Part shown: one piece after another, positions 52,625-62,027 of the stretch | How the letters are laid out: each line of letters starts with the position of its first letter | Position numbering within the stretch: position 1 is the stretch's first letter | From: Jejubacter sp036620675 | Lineage (GTDB): Bacteria; Pseudomonadota; Gammaproteobacteria; Enterobacterales; Enterobacteriaceae | DNA length: 64,000 nucleotides | Reading direction: 5' to 3' (one strand) | NCBI GenBank assembly: GCA_036620675.1 | Contig: JAZHEE010000004.1 | Made by a program: the position numbers and the translations under genes | The notes under the pieces: generated by a model | Seen by the model: only the letters and a program-made list of their open reading frames with translations | What the model was told of the DNA's origin: nothing | The model's database searches: none

Positions 52625-55297
52625 ATGCTGTTTAATTTTATCTTTTCCCCGCTTGCTGCGGCGCGCGGCCAGTGGGGCCGGAAAATGCACGCCAACGCCG
52701 GGAACGATGCCGAACTGGCACGCACCTGTCTGCGTTATGCCCGCATGGATGAAGAGGCGTTGATGCGCCACTTCGCCAGCCACCCCGAAGGGCTGACCCC
52801 CAGAGAGGTGGCTAAGGCCAGGGCGCGTTATGGCCTGAATCAGGTGGCTTCCGGGGGACAGACGCCCTGGTGGCGCTATCTGGTTCGTAGCTACTTCAAT
52901 CCGTTTAATCTGCTGCTGACGGCACTGGCGGTTATCTCCTGGGCTACGGACGATCGCTCTGCCACGGCGATTATTACCCTGATGGTACTTATTTCTGCGC
53001 TGTTAAACGGTATCCAGGAGCTGCGTTCTTCCCGGGCGGCGCAGGCCCTGAAAGCCATGGTCAGCAGCAATGTGACGGTGCTACGCACTCTGAACGAACA
53101 GGGGGAGAGCGGCTATGTCACGCTCCCGGTTGAAGAACTGGTGCCGGGCGATATCGTCAAGCTGGCCGCCGGCGATATCATTCCTGCGGATCTGCGTCTG
53201 TTGAGCGGGCGGGCGCTATTTGTCTCTCAGGCGACCCTGACCGGCGAATCGCTGCCGGTAGAAAAAACGGCCCGGCCCTGTTATTCCACCCATAATCCGC
53301 TGGAAAGCGGCAACCTGTGCTTTATGGGCACCAGCGTGGCCAGCGGTAGCGCGCGGGCGCTGGTGGTGGCGACTGGGGCAAGAACCTGGTTCGGACAACT
53401 GGCCGATCAGACGCTGCATCAGAACCCGGAGCCTAATGCTTTTCGTCAGGGCATCAGCCGGGTCAGCCTGTTGCTTATCCGCTTCATGCTGATGATGGCC
53501 CCCGTGGTTCTGCTAATCAACGGATTTACCAAAGGCGACTGGTGGGATGCCGCGCTGTTTGCGCTCTCTGTGGCCGTGGGGCTAACGCCGGAGATGCTGC
53601 CGATGATCGTCACTTCCACGCTGGCGCGGGGCGCTATCAAACTGTCGCGCCAGAAGGCGATCGTCAAGCGGCTGGATGCCATTCAGAATTTCGGAGCCAT
53701 GGATATTCTGTGCACTGACAAGACCGGCACCCTGACCCGGGATCGTATCCGGCTTGAAGGCCATATCGATATCCCGGGCGAAACCAGCCAGCGGATACTG
53801 GAGATGGCGTGGCTAAATAGTCGCTACCAGACCGGGCTGAACAACCCGCTGGATGAGGCGGTGAAAGAGAAAGTGACGCCCGCTCAGGGGGAGGCGCTTA
53901 CGGCTCGCTGGCGCAAGGTGGATGAGGTGCCCTTCGACTTCAGCCGACGTCGGATGACGGTGGTGGTCAGCCAGGATCCGGACAGCCACTGGATTATCTG
54001 CAAAGGGGCGCTGGAAGAAGTGTTGAACGTTTGCACCCGGGTACGTCAGGGCAGTGAGGTCATTACGCTGGATACGGCGTTGCGCGCCCGAATTCGCCAG
54101 GCCGCAGAACGGCTTAACCGCGAAGGGCTGCGGGTGGTGGCAGTCGCCGGTAAGCAGGCGCCGGTGCGCGACGGCGAGTATGGCCGCTCGGATGAGTCGG
54201 ATCTGATGCTCGAAGGTTTTTTGACCTTCCTCGACCCGCCGAAAGAGACCACTGCGCCTGCACTGAAGGCGTTACAGGCTGGCGGCGTGGCAATCAAGAT
54301 CCTGACCGGAGATAGCGAACTGGTGGCGGCGAAAGTGTGCCGGGACGTTGGGCTGGAGCCCGGCGAAGCGCTAACCGGTAGTCAGATAGAGGAGATGGAT
54401 GATTCCACCCTGGCCGCCAGGGCGCGGGAGTGTGCGCTGTTCGCCCGGCTAACGCCGTTGCAGAAATCGCGCGTGGTGCGCCTGCTGCGTGAACAGGGGC
54501 ACGTAGTGGGATTTATGGGGGACGGTATTAATGACGCTCCTGCGCTGCGCGCTGCGGATATCGGCATTTCGGTAGATAGCGCGGTGGATGTCGCCCGTGA
54601 AGCGGCAGACATTATTCTGCTGGAAAAGAGCCTGATGGTACTGGAAGAGGGGGTTCGCGAAGGGCGCCGTACCTTTGCCAATATGCTCAAATATATCAGG
54701 ATGACGGCCAGCTCCAACTTCGGCAACGTCTTTAGCGTGCTGGTGGCCAGCGCTTTTCTGCCCTTCCTGCCGATGCTGCCGCTGCATTTGCTAATTCAGA
54801 ACCTGCTTTACGATATCTCGCAGGTGGCGATTCCGTTTGATAACGTGGATGAAGAACAGGTGGCGCGGCCCCAGCGTTGGGATCCGAAGCAAATTGGGCG
54901 CTTTATGCTGTTTTTCGGCCCGATCAGTTCCATCTTCGACATCCTGACTTTCTGCCTGATGTGGTGGGTGTTCCAGGCTAATGTACCGGAAGCCCAGACT
55001 CTGTTTCAGTCGGGCTGGTTTGTGGTTGGACTCCTCTCCCAGACGTTGATCGTCCATATGATTCGTACCCGGCGTCTGCCGTTCCTGCAAAGCCGGGCTG
55101 GCAAGCCGCTGATGGCAATGACCCTGGTGGTGATGGCGTTGGGGATTCTGCTGCCGTTTTCGCCCTGGGCCGGGTGCCTGCATCTTCAGGCGCTGCCGTT
55201 AAGCTACTTCCCGTGGCTGGTAGCGATTCTGGCGGGTTATATGGCGCTAACGCAGGCGGTAAAGGGATTCTATAGCCGTCGCTACGGCTGGCAGTAA
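52625..55297 (+). CDS. mgtA: Mg2+-importing P-type ATPase
   Basis: 890 residues (E. coli 898). MgtA is a P3B-type ATPase that imports Mg2+ under low-magnesium conditions. Motifs are TGES (LTGESLPVEK) in the A domain, the phosphorylated Asp in DILCTDKTGTLTRD near residue 366, KGALEEVL in the N domain and VGFMGDGINDAP in the P domain, with about ten membrane helices. The PhoP box and mgtL support the name MgtA over MgtB, the PhoP-dependent paralog of Salmonella. Confidence 0.95.
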   Translation: MLFNFIFSPLAAARGQWGRKMHANAGNDAELARTCLRYARMDEEALMRHFASHPEGLTPREVAKARARYGLNQVASGGQTPWWRYLVRSYFNPFNLLLTALAVISWATDDRSATAIITLMVLISALLNGIQELRSSRAAQALKAMVSSNVTVLRTLNEQGESGYVTLPVEELVPGDIVKLAAGDIIPADLRLLSGRALFVSQATLTGESLPVEKTARPCYSTHNPLESGNLCFMGTSVASGSARALVVATGARTWFGQLADQTLHQNPEPNAFRQGISRVSLLLIRFMLMMAPVVLLINGFTKGDWWDAALFALSVAVGLTPEMLPMIVTSTLARGAIKLSRQKAIVKRLDAIQNFGAMDILCTDKTGTLTRDRIRLEGHIDIPGETSQRILEMAWLNSRYQTGLNNPLDEAVKEKVTPAQGEALTARWRKVDEVPFDFSRRRMTVVVSQDPDSHWIICKGALEEVLNVCTRVRQGSEVITLDTALRARIRQAAERLNREGLRVVAVAGKQAPVRDGEYGRSDESDLMLEGFLTFLDPPKETTAPALKALQAGGVAIKILTGDSELVAAKVCRDVGLEPGEALTGSQIEEMDDSTLAARARECALFARLTPLQKSRVVRLLREQGHVVGFMGDGINDAPALRAADIGISVDSAVDVAREAADIILLEKSLMVLEEGVREGRRTFANMLKYIRMTASSNFGNVFSVLVASAFLPFLPMLPLHLLIQNLLYDISQVAIPFDNVDEEQVARPQRWDPKQIGRFMLFFGPISSIFDILTFCLMWWVFQANVPEAQTLFQSGWFVVGLLSQTLIVHMIRTRRLPFLQSRAGKPLMAMTLVVMALGILLPFSPWAGCLHLQALPLSYFPWLVAILAGYMALTQAVKGFYSRRYGWQ

Positions 55298-55299
55298 TA

Positions 55300-55331
55300 A
55301 CAAAAAAGCCGCGGGATGCGGCTTTTTTGTT
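55300..55331. terminator. Bidirectional terminator between mgtA and ridA
   Basis: Stem ACAAAAAAGCCGC (55300-55312) with GCGGCTTTTTTGT (55318-55330) around GGGAT. It serves both mgtA and the convergent ridA. Confidence 0.92.
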
Positions 55332-55345
55332 GCGGAGTGAATCGA

Positions 55346-55732
55346 TTAGCGACGTACTGCGATCGCTTCGATTTCAATTTTTACATCTTTCGGCAGACGC
55401 GCCACTTCTACGCAGGAACGCGCCGGGAAAGGCGCTTCGTTTTCGTTAAAGAAGGCCTCGTAAGCGGCGTTAACGATACCGAAGTCATTCAGATCCTTCA
55501 CGAAAACCGTAGTTTTCACAATATCGCTCGCTTTCAGACCGGAGGCTTCGACCACCGCTTTGACATTTTCCAGCGACTGGCGGGTTTGTGCTGCTACATC
55601 TTCCGATACGCTGCCGGTTTTCGGATCCACCGGAATCTGGCCGGAGGTAATGATCATGCTGCCCAGGTCAACGCCCTGGACATAGGGGCCGATTGCGGCC
55701 GGTGCATTTTCCGTACTGAGTGCGCGAGACAT
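55346..55732 (-). CDS. ridA: 2-iminobutanoate/2-iminopropanoate deaminase
   Basis: 128 residues, the E. coli length. RidA hydrolyses reactive enamines and imines made by PLP enzymes. Typical motifs are APAAIGPYVQGVDLGSMIITSGQIP, given here in part as PAAIGPYVQGVDLG and ITSGQIPVDP, and the active-site Arg in FPARSCVEVARLPKD. The start at 55732 aligns with E. coli. It lies behind pyrI on the same strand. Confidence 0.97.
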   Translation of the reverse strand: MSRALSTENAPAAIGPYVQGVDLGSMIITSGQIPVDPKTGSVSEDVAAQTRQSLENVKAVVEASGLKASDIVKTTVFVKDLNDFGIVNAAYEAFFNENEAPFPARSCVEVARLPKDVKIEIEAIAVRR

Positions 55733-55811
55733 AGTCCTCTCCTGAAAAAGTCGTTTGTTATTAGCATAAGGCTCCCCCATTATAGGGAGCCTTGCCGTTA
55801 TTTCCATCACC

Positions 55812-56273
55812 TTACCCGGCCAGAACCACCTGATGTGAGAACTCTTTCTCACAGTATTTACATTTCAGAGCAATATCCTGTGGGCGCTTTTTCACCGTAA
55901 AGCTGGTGGCGACCGGCTCGTTGCGGCTGATGCAGTTGCTGTTCGGACACACCAGCACGTTTTCGATACGATCCGGCAGGGCCGGGCGGCTCTTTCCCAC
56001 CACCTCATAGTTGTCGATACGGTTAACGGTGGCCTGGGGGGCATAGATGGCGAGCTGGTTTACCTGCTCATCGGTCAGAAAGGTATTCTCAATTTTAATC
56101 AGATCTTTGCGGCCCAGCTCACCGGAAGGGAGGTTAAGGCCAATGGTGATGCGCTGGTCGGTTTCGGTCAGCCGGAACAGCGTCAGCAGGCGAAAGCCCA
56201 CCCGGGCTGGAATATGATCGATGACCGTACCGCGCTTAATTGCCTCTACCTGTAGTTTATTATCCTGTGTCAT
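55812..56273 (-). CDS. pyrI: Aspartate carbamoyltransferase regulatory subunit
   Basis: 153 residues, the E. coli length. PyrI binds CTP and ATP and controls the PyrB trimers. The zinc domain cysteines are in CPNSNC and CKYC near the C-terminus. The nucleotide-binding [13 protein letters not shown] is intact. It begins 14 bp after pyrB. Confidence 0.98.
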   Translation of the reverse strand: MTQDNKLQVEAIKRGTVIDHIPARVGFRLLTLFRLTETDQRITIGLNLPSGELGRKDLIKIENTFLTDEQVNQLAIYAPQATVNRIDNYEVVGKSRPALPDRIENVLVCPNSNCISRNEPVATSFTVKKRPQDIALKCKYCEKEFSHQVVLAG

Positions 56274-56287
56274 TTTGTTCCCCTTAC

Positions 56288-57220
56288 TTAAGCCAGATCC
56301 TGAGTCAGTACCAGCGCCAGCAGCGCCTGGCGCGCATAGATGCCGTTCCCGGCCTGCTGGAAATACCAGGCATGGGGAGTGCGGTCGACATCGGTGGTGA
56401 TTTCGTCCACCCTGGGCAGCGGGTGCAGTACCTTCATGTTGGTACGAGCCCCCTCCAGGTCGGCGGCGCGCAGGATAAACTGTGCCTTCACATTGGCGTA
56501 TTCCGAGGGATCCAGCCGCTCTTTCTGAACCCGGGTCATGTACAGAATGTCCACCTGACCCATCACTTCATCGATGCTGTCGTGCAGGCTCCAGACGATC
56601 CCTTTTTCATCGAGCATATCGAGGATGTATTGCGGCATCGCCAGGGCATCCGGCGCAATAAAGTAGAAACGGTTGCCGCTGAATTTCGCCAGCGCCTGGG
56701 TCAGAGAGTGCACGGTGCGCCCGTATTTCAGATCGCCCACCATGGCGATATTCAGGTTTTCCAGCCGGCCCTGGGTTTCGCGAATGGTAAACAGATCCAG
56801 CAGCGTCTGGGTCGGATGCTGATTTGCGCCGTCGCCGGCGTTCAGCACCGGAATCGAGCCGGAAAATTCGGTCGCCAGTCGCGCGGCGCCTTCCTGTGGG
56901 TGACGCATCACGATGGCATCCACATAGGTACTGATAACCGAAATGGTGTCGGCCAGAGTTTCCCCTTTTTTTCCCAGCGACGTATTGCTGCTGTCGGAAA
57001 AGCCGACGACTGAAGCGCCCAGGCGCTGTATGGCGGTTTCGAAGGAGAGGCGGGTACGGGTGGAAGCTTCAAAGAAGCAGCTGGCGATGACTTTATGCTT
57101 CAGCAGCTCCGGCTGTGGGCTGGCTTTCAGGCTTGCGGCGGTGTCCAGCACCAGCTCCAGCTCTTCGCGGCTGAGGTCGTTGATGGAAATAATATGTTTC
57201 TGATAGAGCGGATTAGCCAT
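56288..57220 (-). CDS. pyrB: Aspartate carbamoyltransferase catalytic subunit
   Basis: 310 residues from the ATG at 57220. PyrB condenses carbamoyl phosphate with aspartate, the first committed pyrimidine step. The carbamoyl-phosphate motif STRTR is at 52-56, with [10 protein letters not shown] and HPLPRVDEI further on. CAGGAGAAAACG precedes the start. Unlike E. coli, the frame continues open upstream through the leader into pyrL, with no stop between, so an N-terminally extended form is possible. Confidence 0.97.
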   Translation of the reverse strand: MANPLYQKHIISINDLSREELELVLDTAASLKASPQPELLKHKVIASCFFEASTRTRLSFETAIQRLGASVVGFSDSSNTSLGKKGETLADTISVISTYVDAIVMRHPQEGAARLATEFSGSIPVLNAGDGANQHPTQTLLDLFTIRETQGRLENLNIAMVGDLKYGRTVHSLTQALAKFSGNRFYFIAPDALAMPQYILDMLDEKGIVWSLHDSIDEVMGQVDILYMTRVQKERLDPSEYANVKAQFILRAADLEGARTNMKVLHPLPRVDEITTDVDRTPHAWYFQQAGNGIYARQALLALVLTQDLA

Positions 57221-57382
57221 CGTTTTCTCCTGTTTTTCGACGCTCCGGCGCGTATCGGGCAAAAAAAAGCCCCTCATTGAGGGGCTTTTTGATAATCGGT
57301 AAAGAGTGCTGGAAGAAAAAACAGGCGCCACGCCTGCAATCAGGCGCTGATGTGAATCACGCTGTTCAGTGAGCTGAACCAT
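57221..57382 (-). CDS. pyrL: PyrL leader reading frame, open into pyrB
   Basis: Starts at ATG 57382 after GGGAGGAAAT, with the family start MVQ. It runs through a T-rich tract (CCTGTTTTTTCTTCC) and the attenuator hairpin. In E. coli the 44-residue leader peptide stops before pyrB; here there is no in-frame stop and the 54 leader codons join pyrB directly. Coordinates end at the last codon before the pyrB ATG. Leader translation close behind RNA polymerase normally prevents termination when UTP is scarce. Confidence 0.75.
57261..57290 (-). terminator. UTP-sensitive attenuator of pyrBI
   Basis: On the minus strand, stem AAAAAGCCCCTC (57290-57279) with GAGGGGCTTTTT (57275-57264) followed by a run of eight T in total. 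It lies inside the pyrL frame, 40 bp before pyrB. Confidence 0.92.
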
Positions 57383-57407
57383 ATTTCCTCCCGGCAAAAC
57401 GCTCGGA

Positions 57408-57435
57408 ATTATACTCGTGTTTTTCGGCGCATCAA
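57408..57435 (-). promoter_or_regulatory. Promoter of pyrLBI
   Basis: Minus strand: -35 TTGATG (57435-57430), 16-bp spacer, perfect -10 TATAAT (57413-57408). A T4 tract lies near the expected start, as needed for the UTP-dependent slippage known at E. coli pyrBI. Confidence 0.8.
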
Positions 57436-57543
57436 GGAAAATACGCACATTTTTTACACCAGTAATCGATTGCTTCGGTAGAGGTGAGCTGGCGCATGTT
57501 TTGTGGGGGTACCGGTGGTATAGCCATTATGCCGGGTGTATAA

Positions 57544-58041
<498 letters not shown>

Positions 58042-58083
58042 CGCATTGCGCCCCTCCCGCAGCAGCGGTAGGGGCGTTAGAAG

Positions 58084-59088
58084 TCACTGCTGCGACAGTG
58101 TCGCGACCATCACGGCCTTAATGGTGTGCAGGCGGTTTTCCGCCTGATCGAAGACGATGCTGTGTTCGGATTCAAACACTTCGTCGGTTACTTCCATTCC
58201 ACCGTGCAGCGAGAATTCCTGGGCCATCTGACGGCCAATCACGGTTTGATCGTCGTGGAAGGCGGGCAGGCAGTGCAGGAACTTCACCTGCGGATTGCCG
58301 GTTAGCATTAGCACTTCGCCGTTAACCTGATACGGTTTCAGCAGCGCAATCCTCTCTGCCCACTTCTCTTTGGGTTCGCCCATAGAAACCCAGACATCGG
58401 TATAGATAAAGTCCGCACCGTTGACTCCGGCGCCGATATCTTCTGTCAGAGTGATGCTACCCCCGGTCTGGCTTGCCAGCGCCTGGCACTCCTGTACCAG
58501 TTTTTCCTCCGGCCAGCAGGCTTTGGGCGCCACCAGACGTAGATCCAGACCGGTCAGCGCCGCCGCTTCCATCATCGAGTTGCCCATGTTGTTACGGGCG
58601 TCGCCCAGATAGGCCATCGACATCTGATTAAAGCCCTTCTCCGGCAGGTGTTCCTGCATGGTTAACAGGTCTGCCAGTAACTGGGTAGGATGAAATTCGT
58701 CGGTCAGGCCGTTCCACACCGGCACGCCTGCATATTGCGCCAGGGTTTCAACGATTTCCTGTCCGTAACCGCGATACTGAATGCCGTCGTACATACGTCC
58801 CAGCACCCGGGCGGTATCCTTAATGGATTCCTTGTTGCCTATCTGGCTGCCGCTCGGCCCCAGGTATGTGACGCGGGCTCCCTGATCGTATGCGGCAACT
58901 TCGAAAGAGCATCGAGTACGAGTCGAGTCTTTTTCGAAGATGAGCGCGATATTTTTGCCCTTAAGGTGCTGAACTTCAGCCGCCTGTTTTTTTGCACGTT
59001 TCAGCTGTGCGGAAAGGGCGATGAGATCGCTGATTTCTGATGATGTAAAATCAAGTAACCTAAGGAAATTTTTCTTGTAAAAGGTCAT
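58084..59088 (-). CDS. argI: Ornithine carbamoyltransferase
   Basis: 334 residues, the E. coli length. ArgI makes citrulline from ornithine and carbamoyl phosphate in arginine synthesis. Motifs are the carbamoyl-phosphate site [34 protein letters not shown], and the ornithine-site Cys in [10 protein letters not shown]. Tandem ARG boxes lie just upstream. Confidence 0.98.
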   Translation of the reverse strand: MTFYKKNFLRLLDFTSSEISDLIALSAQLKRAKKQAAEVQHLKGKNIALIFEKDSTRTRCSFEVAAYDQGARVTYLGPSGSQIGNKESIKDTARVLGRMYDGIQYRGYGQEIVETLAQYAGVPVWNGLTDEFHPTQLLADLLTMQEHLPEKGFNQMSMAYLGDARNNMGNSMMEAAALTGLDLRLVAPKACWPEEKLVQECQALASQTGGSITLTEDIGAGVNGADFIYTDVWVSMGEPKEKWAERIALLKPYQVNGEVLMLTGNPQVKFLHCLPAFHDDQTVIGRQMAQEFSLHGGMEVTDEVFESEHSIVFDQAENRLHTIKAVMVATLSQQ

Positions 59089-59117
59089 CGTTTACCTCGC
59101 ATGGCGCTGCGCTATTA

Positions 59118-59156
59118 AGTGAATTAATATTCAATTTATAAGTATGAATATTCATT
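59118..59156 (-). promoter_or_regulatory. Tandem ARG boxes (ArgR operator) of argI
   Basis: Box 1, 59118-59135, is a perfect ARG box (TGAAT-N4-ATTCA). Box 2, 59139-59156, has a perfect right half ATTCA and three of five left-half bases. They are 3 bp apart, the spacing required for ArgR hexamer binding, and lie 30-68 bp before argI. Confidence 0.9.
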
Positions 59157-59254
59157 TTCAACCCCCGGGTAAATCTTTTTTTTCCGTAAGCGTGGAGGCA
59201 ATCACAGGGCTGTGTGAAAATAACAGTAACTGCCGACACACAGAGGACAGATCC

Positions 59255-59674
59255 ATGGCAAACCCGGAACTACTGGAAGAGCAGCGCGAAGAGACGCGGC
59301 TGATTATTGAAGAACTCCTTGAGGATGGCAGCGATCCGGATGCGCTGTACACCATTGAGCATCACCTCTCGGCGGATGACTTTGAAACTCTGGAGAAAGT
59401 GGCCGTTGAGGTCTTTAAGCTGGGGTATGAAGTGACCGATCCTGAAGAGCTTGAAGTGGAAGAGGGCGATACCGTTATCTGCTGCGATGCGCTGAGTGAA
59501 TGCGCACTCAATGCGGATCTGATCGATGCCCAGGTCGAACAGCTGATGACGCTGGCTGAAAAGTTCGGCGTGGAATATGACGGCTGGGGCACCTACTTTG
59601 AGGCTCCGAACGGCGAGCCGGACGGTGATGGCGGCGACTATATCGATGAGGACGATGACGGCGTCCGTCATTAA
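59255..59674 (+). CDS. rraB: Regulator of RNase E activity B
   Basis: 139 residues. RraB binds RNase E and inhibits it, changing degradosome makeup. The start [20 protein letters not shown] and the acidic tail [11 protein letters not shown] match the E. coli protein. The in-frame upstream start at 59144 would add 37 unlike residues over the argI operator region. It diverges from argI and is followed after 54 bp by miaE, an arrangement known from Salmonella (orf17-miaE). Confidence 0.96.
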   Translation: MANPELLEEQREETRLIIEELLEDGSDPDALYTIEHHLSADDFETLEKVAVEVFKLGYEVTDPEELEVEEGDTVICCDALSECALNADLIDAQVEQLMTLAEKFGVEYDGWGTYFEAPNGEPDGDGGDYIDEDDDGVRH

Positions 59675-59728
59675 GGAAAGGTTGCGGCGGCCCGGCGCCG
59701 CCGCACGGTTATCAGGACAGATACCACC

Positions 59729-60487
59729 ATGGTTGACCCACAACTTATCGCTCCGGTGCTCGATTTTTTACCGTGCCGGACGCCGCAGGCCTGGATCGAT
59801 CGGGCGCGAGATCCGGCTAACCTGCCATTGCTGCTCACCGATCATATGATTTGCGAACTGAAAGCAGCCCAGACTGCGATGTTGTTGATCCGTAAGTATG
59901 TCGCGGATAAGCGCGGCTCAGAGGCGCTTCTCGCCTGGCTTGCGCCCTATGAGGCATTCACCTTTCGCAACGGGCCGGAGCCGGACTTCCTGGCGCTGCA
60001 CCGGGGTATTGGTAAAAGCGCGATGCCTCAAACCGACGATCCCTGGGGTCAGCAGTTGATCGACAGCATGGTGCTGTTAATCAAAGAGGAACTGCACCAC
60101 TTCTGGCAGGTGCGCGAAGTGATGCTCGCCCGCGAGATTCCCTACGTAAAGATCAGCGCCAGCCGCTACGCTCGCGGTCTGCTGAAAGGGTTGCGTACCT
60201 GGGAGCCTGCGACCCTGGTCGATAAGCTTATCTGCGGGGCTTATATCGAGGCGCGCTCCTGCGAGCGTTTTGCCGCCCTGGCGCCGTATCTGGACGACGC
60301 TCTTGGTAAGTTCTACCTGTCGCTGCTGCGTTCGGAAGCGCGCCATTATCAGGACTATCTGGCGCTGGCCTGCCTGATTGCGCCCCGGGATATCGACGCC
60401 AGGGTACGCTATTTTGGTGAACTCGAAGCGCAGTTGATTCTGGAGCCTGATGACGAATTTCGCTTTCACAGCGGCGTTCCTGTTTGA
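59729..60487 (+). CDS. miaE: tRNA-(ms2io6A)-hydroxylase
   Basis: 252 residues. MiaE is a di-iron monooxygenase that hydroxylates the isopentenyl group of ms2i6A37 in tRNA, giving ms2io6A. It is present in Salmonella and absent from E. coli. The carboxylate-bridged iron site is seen in helices with KEELHHFWQVREVM and RSEARHYQDYL, and earlier in MICELKAAQTAM (E..H pattern EELHH and EARH). The downstream hairpin at 60495 ends the rraB-miaE unit. Confidence 0.95.
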   Translation: MVDPQLIAPVLDFLPCRTPQAWIDRARDPANLPLLLTDHMICELKAAQTAMLLIRKYVADKRGSEALLAWLAPYEAFTFRNGPEPDFLALHRGIGKSAMPQTDDPWGQQLIDSMVLLIKEELHHFWQVREVMLAREIPYVKISASRYARGLLKGLRTWEPATLVDKLICGAYIEARSCERFAALAPYLDDALGKFYLSLLRSEARHYQDYLALACLIAPRDIDARVRYFGELEAQLILEPDDEFRFHSGVPV

Positions 60488-60494
60488 TGGCCGG

Positions 60495-60536
60495 GATGCC
60501 ATGCTCTTTTGAGCGCATGGCATCTTGCGCTTTTCT
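60495..60536 (+). terminator. Terminator of rraB-miaE
   Basis: Stem GATGCCATG (60495-60503) with CATGGCATC (60516-60524), an inner CTC/GAG pairing, then TTGCGCTTTTCTT. The T-run is interrupted. Confidence 0.65.
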
Positions 60537-60644
60537 TCCGGTTTCGCGTTTATATCCTCGGACACTCATCTGATTTTCTTTATACGCTCAGAATCGTTTT
60601 TCTTCGCTGAATACCGCTCTGGTACTTTGAGGTAGGAGGTGCGT

Positions 60645-61366
60645 ATGGTCGCGAAAAATAAAACAGGATTTGAGAAGTGGCAAGACGGTATAAATAAAGC
60701 AGTTAACAATTCGAAGTGGGATTATTGGGACTGTGAAATTCAGCGCACCGTGATGGCGTATAACCGGCATCTTGCCCGAAGCGCTGGTTATGTCTCGCTA
60801 AACTGGAAACTCATTAAGGCAATGGTGTGGGTTGAGATGGGAGCGAACCACAGCGAATGGTGCTTCCGGCCGATGCAGATTGGGGTCAAGGGCGATCCCG
60901 GGATGAAGTCTTTCCTCTTTGGCAAAGAGGGCGGTGCGCTCATTTTGCCCCCTGTATGGAAAACTATTTTAACAGCAGATTCGGTTCGTACTAACCCCGA
61001 AAATAATATCAGGGCGGGCGTTGGTTATCTGCTTATTTTTCTCATAAGAGTATTTTGGCCAGTGATGGAAAAACGTATGAGATTACCGTTAAACCTGGAG
61101 ATAGCCTGGCAAAAATAGCTCAACAGCAGGGCAGTACGCTGGAGGTTCTGCAAAAAATGAATCCGACGGCGACCAGTTTATTGCGCCCGGGTCAGAAACT
61201 GAAGTTTCAGAAAGCGAGTATTAAACAGCTAATTACCGGCTGGCGTAGTACTTCAACAGCCTCTGTTGCTCTGCGTTACAACGGCGGCGGCGATCCGAAC
61301 TACGCAAGGAAGCTTGATTATGCGATGGCTGCGATCGAAAAAAAGAAGGTGACGGTATGTCAGTAG
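60645..61366 (+). pseudogene. Lytic-transglycosylase-like protein with LysM domain, frameshifted
   Basis: Starts at 60645 with AGGAGG five bases upstream. The first part (130 residues before the shift) shows SLT-type motifs: a candidate catalytic Glu64 in KAMVWVEMG, RPMQIG at 75-80 and NIRAGVGYLL at 121-130. The usual Ser after the Glu is Met. No signal peptide is visible. The frame then runs off to a stop at 61118. The next frame from about 61034 carries YFSHKSILASDG and a LysM domain (YEITVKPGDSLAKIAQQQ, LLRPGQKLKF), ending at 61366. One T missing from CTT-TAT near 61034 explains this. Composition is AT-rich (38% G+C in one sampled line). A predicted peptidoglycan-attacking protein; possibly an effector. 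Confidence 0.75.
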
Positions 61367-61785
61367 TAGCAAAGATGGTTTTATCGCTGGCGCTGTTAGC
61401 GCCCGGGTTGGCGGCAGCAATGGATGAGGCCCGTGCGCTGCGCGAAGCGTGCAGCGATAGCTCCCAGGCCGATATGCGCGAATGTCTGGCTAACGAAGCG
61501 GCCGAAAGCGCAAAGGCGCTGGCACAGGCGGAAAGCCAGATGCAGAACGTACTTGCGAACTGGGATGAGGATGATAAGTATCGCGAAGAGGCCAGCGCGG
61601 CCCTGGTAGAGGCTAACCGGAGTTTTGCGAGCTATCGCGCCAGCCAGTGCGCTTTTGGCAAAGCGCTGAGCGGCGGCGCGGCGGGGAACAGCAGCGAGCT
61701 ACTGCGGCTGTCCTGTGAGGCGGCGCTGAACAAACAGCGGGCGACACAGCTGCAAAGCGCGGCTTCTGGCGTGCCCGGGAAGTAG
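61357..61785 (+). CDS. Secreted LprI/DUF1311 (lysozyme-inhibitor-like) protein
   Basis: 142 residues. An N-terminal signal peptide (about 1-21, ending LAAA) is followed by a four-cysteine domain (Cys32, Cys43 and two later, in RASQCAFG and RLSCEAAL) with the LprI pattern of a tryptophan-free FASYRASQC segment and LNKQRATQL near the end. Mycobacterial LprI binds and inhibits lysozyme. The ATG lies inside the last codons of the preceding gene (10-base overlap), so the two are translated together. Immunity protein for that enzyme is the simplest inference. The LprI assignment rests on pattern recall. Confidence 0.72.
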   Translation: MSVVAKMVLSLALLAPGLAAAMDEARALREACSDSSQADMRECLANEAAESAKALAQAESQMQNVLANWDEDDKYREEASAALVEANRSFASYRASQCAFGKALSGGAAGNSSELLRLSCEAALNKQRATQLQSAASGVPGK

Positions 61786-61842
61786 CGACCGACCTTCACC
61801 CCGGGTTTTGCCTTTAAGAGAGAAAGCCAGAGGGGGAGGGGA

Positions 61843-61920
61843 TTACAGCGCCTTCAGCATCCGTCCCTTGCAGCCCAGGTGGTTGGTGGCCGCGATGCGG
61901 CGCGCATAGCCGAAGCAATG
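61843..61920 (-). pseudogene. yjgM: Remnant of yjgM (GNAT acetyltransferase) 3' end
   Basis: Reading the minus strand, the last 25 codons give an end ATNHLGCKGRMLKAL and a TAA stop at 61845-61843. This aligns with the E. coli YjgM end (TGHVDCEVRMLREL) at 7 of the last 20 positions with conserved Cys, His and RML. Similarity stops abruptly upstream near 61920. Strand and place (between rraB and valS) match yjgM in E. coli. yjgN is absent. Confidence 0.5.
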
Positions 61921-61989
61921 AAAAATAATGGAATGACGCCGTTAGTAATACCGCAGGCAGGGGCTGTGCAAGAGAGGATTATTCCGGTG

Positions 61990-62020
61990 AAAAAGCTCTC
62001 CACCGGGAAGGGTGGAGAGC
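61990..62020 (-). terminator. Terminator of valS
   Basis: Perfect 10-bp stem GCTCTCCACC (61995-62004) with GGTGGAGAGC (62011-62020), 8 bp after the valS stop, followed on the minus strand by TTTTT. Confidence 0.9.
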
Positions 62021-62027
62021 CGGAAGA

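Noticed and set aside
58049..58076. Inverted repeat CGCCCCT/AGGGGCG between tabA and argI as a terminator
   Set aside because: A long loop and no T-run on either strand; evidence too weak.
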